This document shows, one piece after another, positions 60,442 to 64,000 of a stretch of 64,000 nt of DNA (its first letter is position 1; each line of letters begins with the position of its first letter). This DNA comes from Vanilla planifolia (Eukaryota > Streptophyta > Magnoliopsida > Asparagales > Orchidaceae). The stretch is from assembly GCA_023846275.1 (NCBI GenBank), contig JAIUJO010000089.1, positions 201,001 to 265,000 of the forward strand. Direction: 5' to 3'. Below the pieces are notes generated by a model. That model saw nothing but the letters and a program-made list of their open reading frames with translations. It did no database searches and was not told the DNA's origin. The translations under genes and the position numbers were made by a program.

Positions 60442-62033
60442 TGATATAGGACCATCTCATATTAGGTCACAAACACATACTCAATGGCATCACACAAGAC
60501 CCATTCGGACTCAAAGTCGTCTTCAAGCAAAATCTTACTTTGATTAGTCATGTTTGTCAATTATATGGGTCAACGATAGTAGTCTAACTTTTCCTATAGT
60601 TATCTCTTTTATTTTTGCTCTATTTGTAAAATCAAATTTTGTAGTAAAATATGTCATCATTGATCTCACTTCTTATACATATATTTCTTCTTATAATTAG
60701 TCATTCGTCATTTCTTGATCATTAGATGCTTCTAATTGCCATTACCTAGTTGCCCAACATCACCTAGGTGCCCATCACACTAAATTGCTTGTTGTTCCTT
60801 GGCTACCCACCATCATCTAGTTGCTTGTCAGCTACCTCCCTTTGGCCACTATCAATCATCGTCATCTATCTTGTTCACAATTGACATCCCGGTGATATCA
60901 TCATTAACATCTGATAATCATGTTGCTTAATTGCGTAAGTTTTTTTGTAAAATTTTTTTCATGATTTTTTATGTTTTATATTTAATTTGGTTGAACAACT
61001 TGGAATTAATGTCATACTAAAATTCTTTTCAGATTCTTAAATGATTTGATTAAAAAATTTAAGTATTCCTATATATTTTATATTTAATTTTGTTAGCCTA
61101 TTGAGAATTAATGTCATGAAATTCTAAAGAATTATTTTAGATTTTGAGGTAATTCAACTTTGAAATTATCTTTTCTTTTAATTCATGCTTATGATATTTT
61201 CCAATGGTGCATTTTACATTTTTATTTTTTTAGGTATTGGGCTCTCTTCCATCTATAAATAAGATAGGTTCCCCTATTATATTGTAGTTATTGATGAATA
61301 AAATTTCTCTTATTTGCATTCTTCCACCTTTGTAAGTAAAAGGGCCACACCCAACTCTAGTTGAAGAGATTCCAACTTTCCCTCCCTTGTGAGAGGCAAT
61401 GATCGAAGGTGAGAAACCTTATACCAAGAGAGTAAGCAGCTAAAAAATTCTTACTTTCGCAAACAACTGCAAGTCTTCAATAACTTTTAAGATCTCCTAA
61501 TCCAATCACTAATCCATCACCCTCCCCAATGCGGCTTCTTATCCTAGCGAACCATCTTTTTATTCTTTTAACTAAGCTTCCTAACTAACACAAACCTCCA
61601 TCTTGTTGCTCGTTTCTATCTTTTCTGCTCCACCTATTAACTCCAAAGGAAACTACAAGCCACCATTACTAAAAAGGTACATTATTTCAATAATTTTTCT
61701 TTTTTAAGCAGTAATCTAATATTAGAGTTGCTCTTTATTGTTTTCAACTACTCTACATAGGTTTTCCTTAAAATATTTGTGTGAAATGTGTTGTGATAAA
61801 ACTTCTTAGTAGAACTTTACCCTAACTCTTAACGTGTTTCCACATAACGTACTTAACAATTCATGCTGCAAATTTGGAGGCTAATCTTATTGTAATTATA
61901 AGATGCCACACATTCAACCTAAACCTGATTAGTGTTTAATATACTTTAACATTCCTTAATAATTTTTTTAGAATCTTTAGTATTATAGGCTTTAGATTAG
62001 ACCCTGGTAAAAGTTTAATTTTTAATACTTTAA
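60442..62033 (+). repeat. 3' LTR of chromovirus copy C
   Basis: It starts TGATATAGGACC and ends near 'aatactttaatgg', collinear with the 5' LTR end. It carries the TATA motif at 61252-61261 and the U5 blocks 'tattataggctttagattag' and 'accctggtaaaagttt' shared with A and B. The sequence after 62033 does not resemble the leader, so this is a true outer end. Confidence 0.88.
61252..61261 (+). promoter_or_regulatory. TATA box in the 3' LTR of copy C
   Basis: 'tctataaata', identical to 27908-27917 in the copy B LTR and in the same relative position, upstream of the 'ggttcccc-attatattgtagtt' block. A functional role is inferred from conservation between old copies. Confidence 0.6.
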
Positions 62034-64000
62034 TGGATTATCTTATAGGGTGAGTAGACTAATATAGAAGTATAACATTTAGCTTAAAGATTAGTTTAGA
62101 AATTATTTCATTGTGGCAAAACTTTGATTTAAACATTATGAAAACTTAGAGGAAAGAATTTTATTGAAAGGGTGAGCTAATATACTTGCTACAATAATGA
62201 ATACTACTTAAACTAAAATAAAATGTTTATAGTTTAATACTTTACTTGAAAATTTTATTTTAATTGTTAAAATTTGAAAAAGGAAAAATTGCTTTTCTTT
62301 GCTTGCCATGTTCTTTTTTTTTTGCCTCCACCATTACTTCACTTTCTTAAAATTTTTTTCTTGGAAGTGCTTAGATGTGCATTTTGGAAAGGTTTAGAAT
62401 AGTCGTATCACAACATTCATCAAATAATAACTATTAAACATTCTTTGGTAATAATGGTTCAATGATTATGTTAAGATTTATTATTTTATTTCTCAAAAGT
62501 GATATATTAAATTTTATTTTTTTCCCTTATTTTAGGATTAAAATTCTTATGTTTTTTCCTGTTAGCATGGATTAAGAAAACAATCTAGTGCTTTGTTTCA
62601 AGAAAGGATGAACTCTCTTAGAGCATAGTTTTGTGGTTTGTTAGAGTTATGTTTAACCTCGTAGAAATGTAATAAAGGTAAGTTCTTGTAACCAAAAAGT
62701 AATGAGGACCACTTTAGTGCTCATGAAATTGTACAAAGGACTTTTTGCTTTAGCTTATGTAAATAGAAATTGAAAAAATTTCTTTACTTATGAAGGATTT
62801 TTTTAGTGATAGGCATAAGCTTGGCAATTTAAGGACAATTGAAGTGAAAAGTTTTGTTAGGAAAACCACATAATGTTCTGTCAGTTCTTTTTTTATTAGA
62901 TATTTATCTTTCTTATTTCTTGATTCCTTTCAAATGTTTCGATCATTACATGCAAAATTTGATGATCCACTGTAATTTTCTTAAAAAGATTTAAAAACTC
63001 TAATAACTCTGAATTGACCCCCATCATGGGTTTAGTTATAATACATCTTGTGAGTTGAACTCCAAACCTTACAATAAGTACCACAATAACCTTAAAATTA
63101 TAATAGTTGTTATCATAGAATCCTGTGAGACCTAATGGTAGGTCAACTATAACTATTGTATAAAATCTTATCTTATAAAAATTAAGAGCTTATAATTGCA
63201 CAAAATTATAAGTGTGTTGAATCCTTTATGCATGTAATAGGTTGAGTATTATAGTTAAATTCAAGAATCAATATCAAATAATGTTTTATAGAACAACCCT
63301 AGATTTATAAATTATATTTTTAAGTGACCTTAGTCATGGATTGCATAAGGAAAAAAATAATTATATCATTATTATTCATCATATCAATTATGAAGTTATT
63401 TAGATAAATGATTCATGTAAATATTAGATAATTCTTTTTATAGCTTCACATTAGTTGACTTATGAATCACATGTGTAACAGAGTTCAAAAAACATTACTA
63501 TATCACAATACAAAGGTATCACACATTAATAATCACTTGCTTGGTTTTGAAACTTGTTTGAGTTGACTAAAATTAAGCTCAAAAGACCAATAACATTTAT
63601 GCAAAAAATTACATACATGTAAAACTTTTGTTATCATAATGTTATGAAATGTACATTCTTGGAAAGATAAATGAAATTTAGCATCAAACCTAAATTTCAT
63701 GGTGTTTGGTATGAACAACTGATATGTAGGTAGAGTCATTCATGTAGGAAAGCAATGTGTAGGTGTGGACTATTAGTTAGAACTGCATTGTGTGATGAGT
63801 AATCTCTTTTGTTAGTGGCATTAGAGTGCTAAATATGCCTCTAATTTAACTACTATAAGGTAGGTGAACTTTCATTTGTGATAAGTGTTGGTGATGTAAG
63901 GTATACTTATGTTGTACAATAATATGTTTAGAATGGAAAATTCATTAAGAGTTTTACAAATTGTGAGGGAAAAAGAATTTTTTGCCTAGTTTTAATACAA
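62034..64000. other. AT-rich flank without recognisable features
   Basis: About 2 kb right of copy C. Short open frames at 62896-63084 and 63533-63739 (both minus) show no recognisable domain and AT-biased composition. No LTR, RT or other transposon motif is seen. Confidence 0.55.

Larger units (their letters stand above)
53780..62033 (+). mobile_element. Chromovirus copy C, full-length layout with both LTRs
   Basis: The only copy with both LTRs (53780-55380 and 60442-62033) and the complete domain order gag, protease, RT, RNase H, integrase, chromodomain, about 8.25 kb in all. The two LTRs align along their length but with many substitutions and indels, so the insertion is old. I found no convincing 5-bp target duplication: 'ataga' precedes the left LTR, and the right flank starts with 'atgga'. 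Catalytic positions are mutated (RT YFDD reads YFND, RNase H Asp reads Asn), and stops occur in every domain. Confidence 0.9.

Overview
This looks like nuclear, repeat-derived heterochromatin of a land plant, most likely a seed plant. By eye the G+C content is well under one third. I see no intact host gene, no tRNA or rRNA gene and nothing prokaryotic. The plant assignment rests on the mobile elements: plant-type chromoviruses (Ty3/gypsy with a C-terminal chromodomain), a Ty1/copia RNase H tail and LTRs, and L1-type LINEs whose ORF1 carries a DUF4283-like domain. I cannot name the species. All element reading frames are broken by stops and frameshifts, so these are old relics. Family calls come from reading degraded translations and comparing copies within the window.

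Layout. 1-4950 is copy 1 of an unidentified AT-rich repeat (R1) that runs off the left edge; copy 2 lies at 19440-22262 in the same orientation. 4951-11470 is AT-rich sequence with one G+C-richer island (5320-6060). 11478-16284 is chromovirus copy A on the minus strand: 5' LTR, primer-binding site, gag, protease and the start of reverse transcriptase (RT), then an abrupt end. 16285-19439 is unclassified. 23400-24440 is the end of a minus-strand copia pol. 24530-28635 is chromovirus copy B, which kept gag, protease, the integrase tail, the chromodomain and the 3' LTR but lost RT, RNase H and the integrase core.

31469-32975 is a roughly 1.5 kb, almost pure polypyrimidine tract, the most striking non-transposon feature. 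33640-36975 is a minus-strand gypsy relic of a second family (F). 37180-40550 and 46930-50375 are two copies of one LINE family (L1 and L2), both plus strand. Between them is unclassified sequence with a hairpin cluster, a degenerate minisatellite and LTR-like stretches. 50376-51885 is the integrase-chromodomain end of a third gypsy family (E), followed directly by a copia-type LTR. 53780-62033 is chromovirus copy C, the only copy with both LTRs and a full order of gag, protease, RT, RNase H, integrase and chromodomain. 62034-64000 holds nothing I can identify.

A, B and C are one chromovirus family; aligned to each other they identify domains that none shows clearly alone. No element here is likely to be active. 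The interest lies in the decay pattern (Asp to Asn at catalytic positions), B's coding-reduced structure, the LTR followed by a second leader after B, the orphan R1 repeat and the long polypyrimidine tract.
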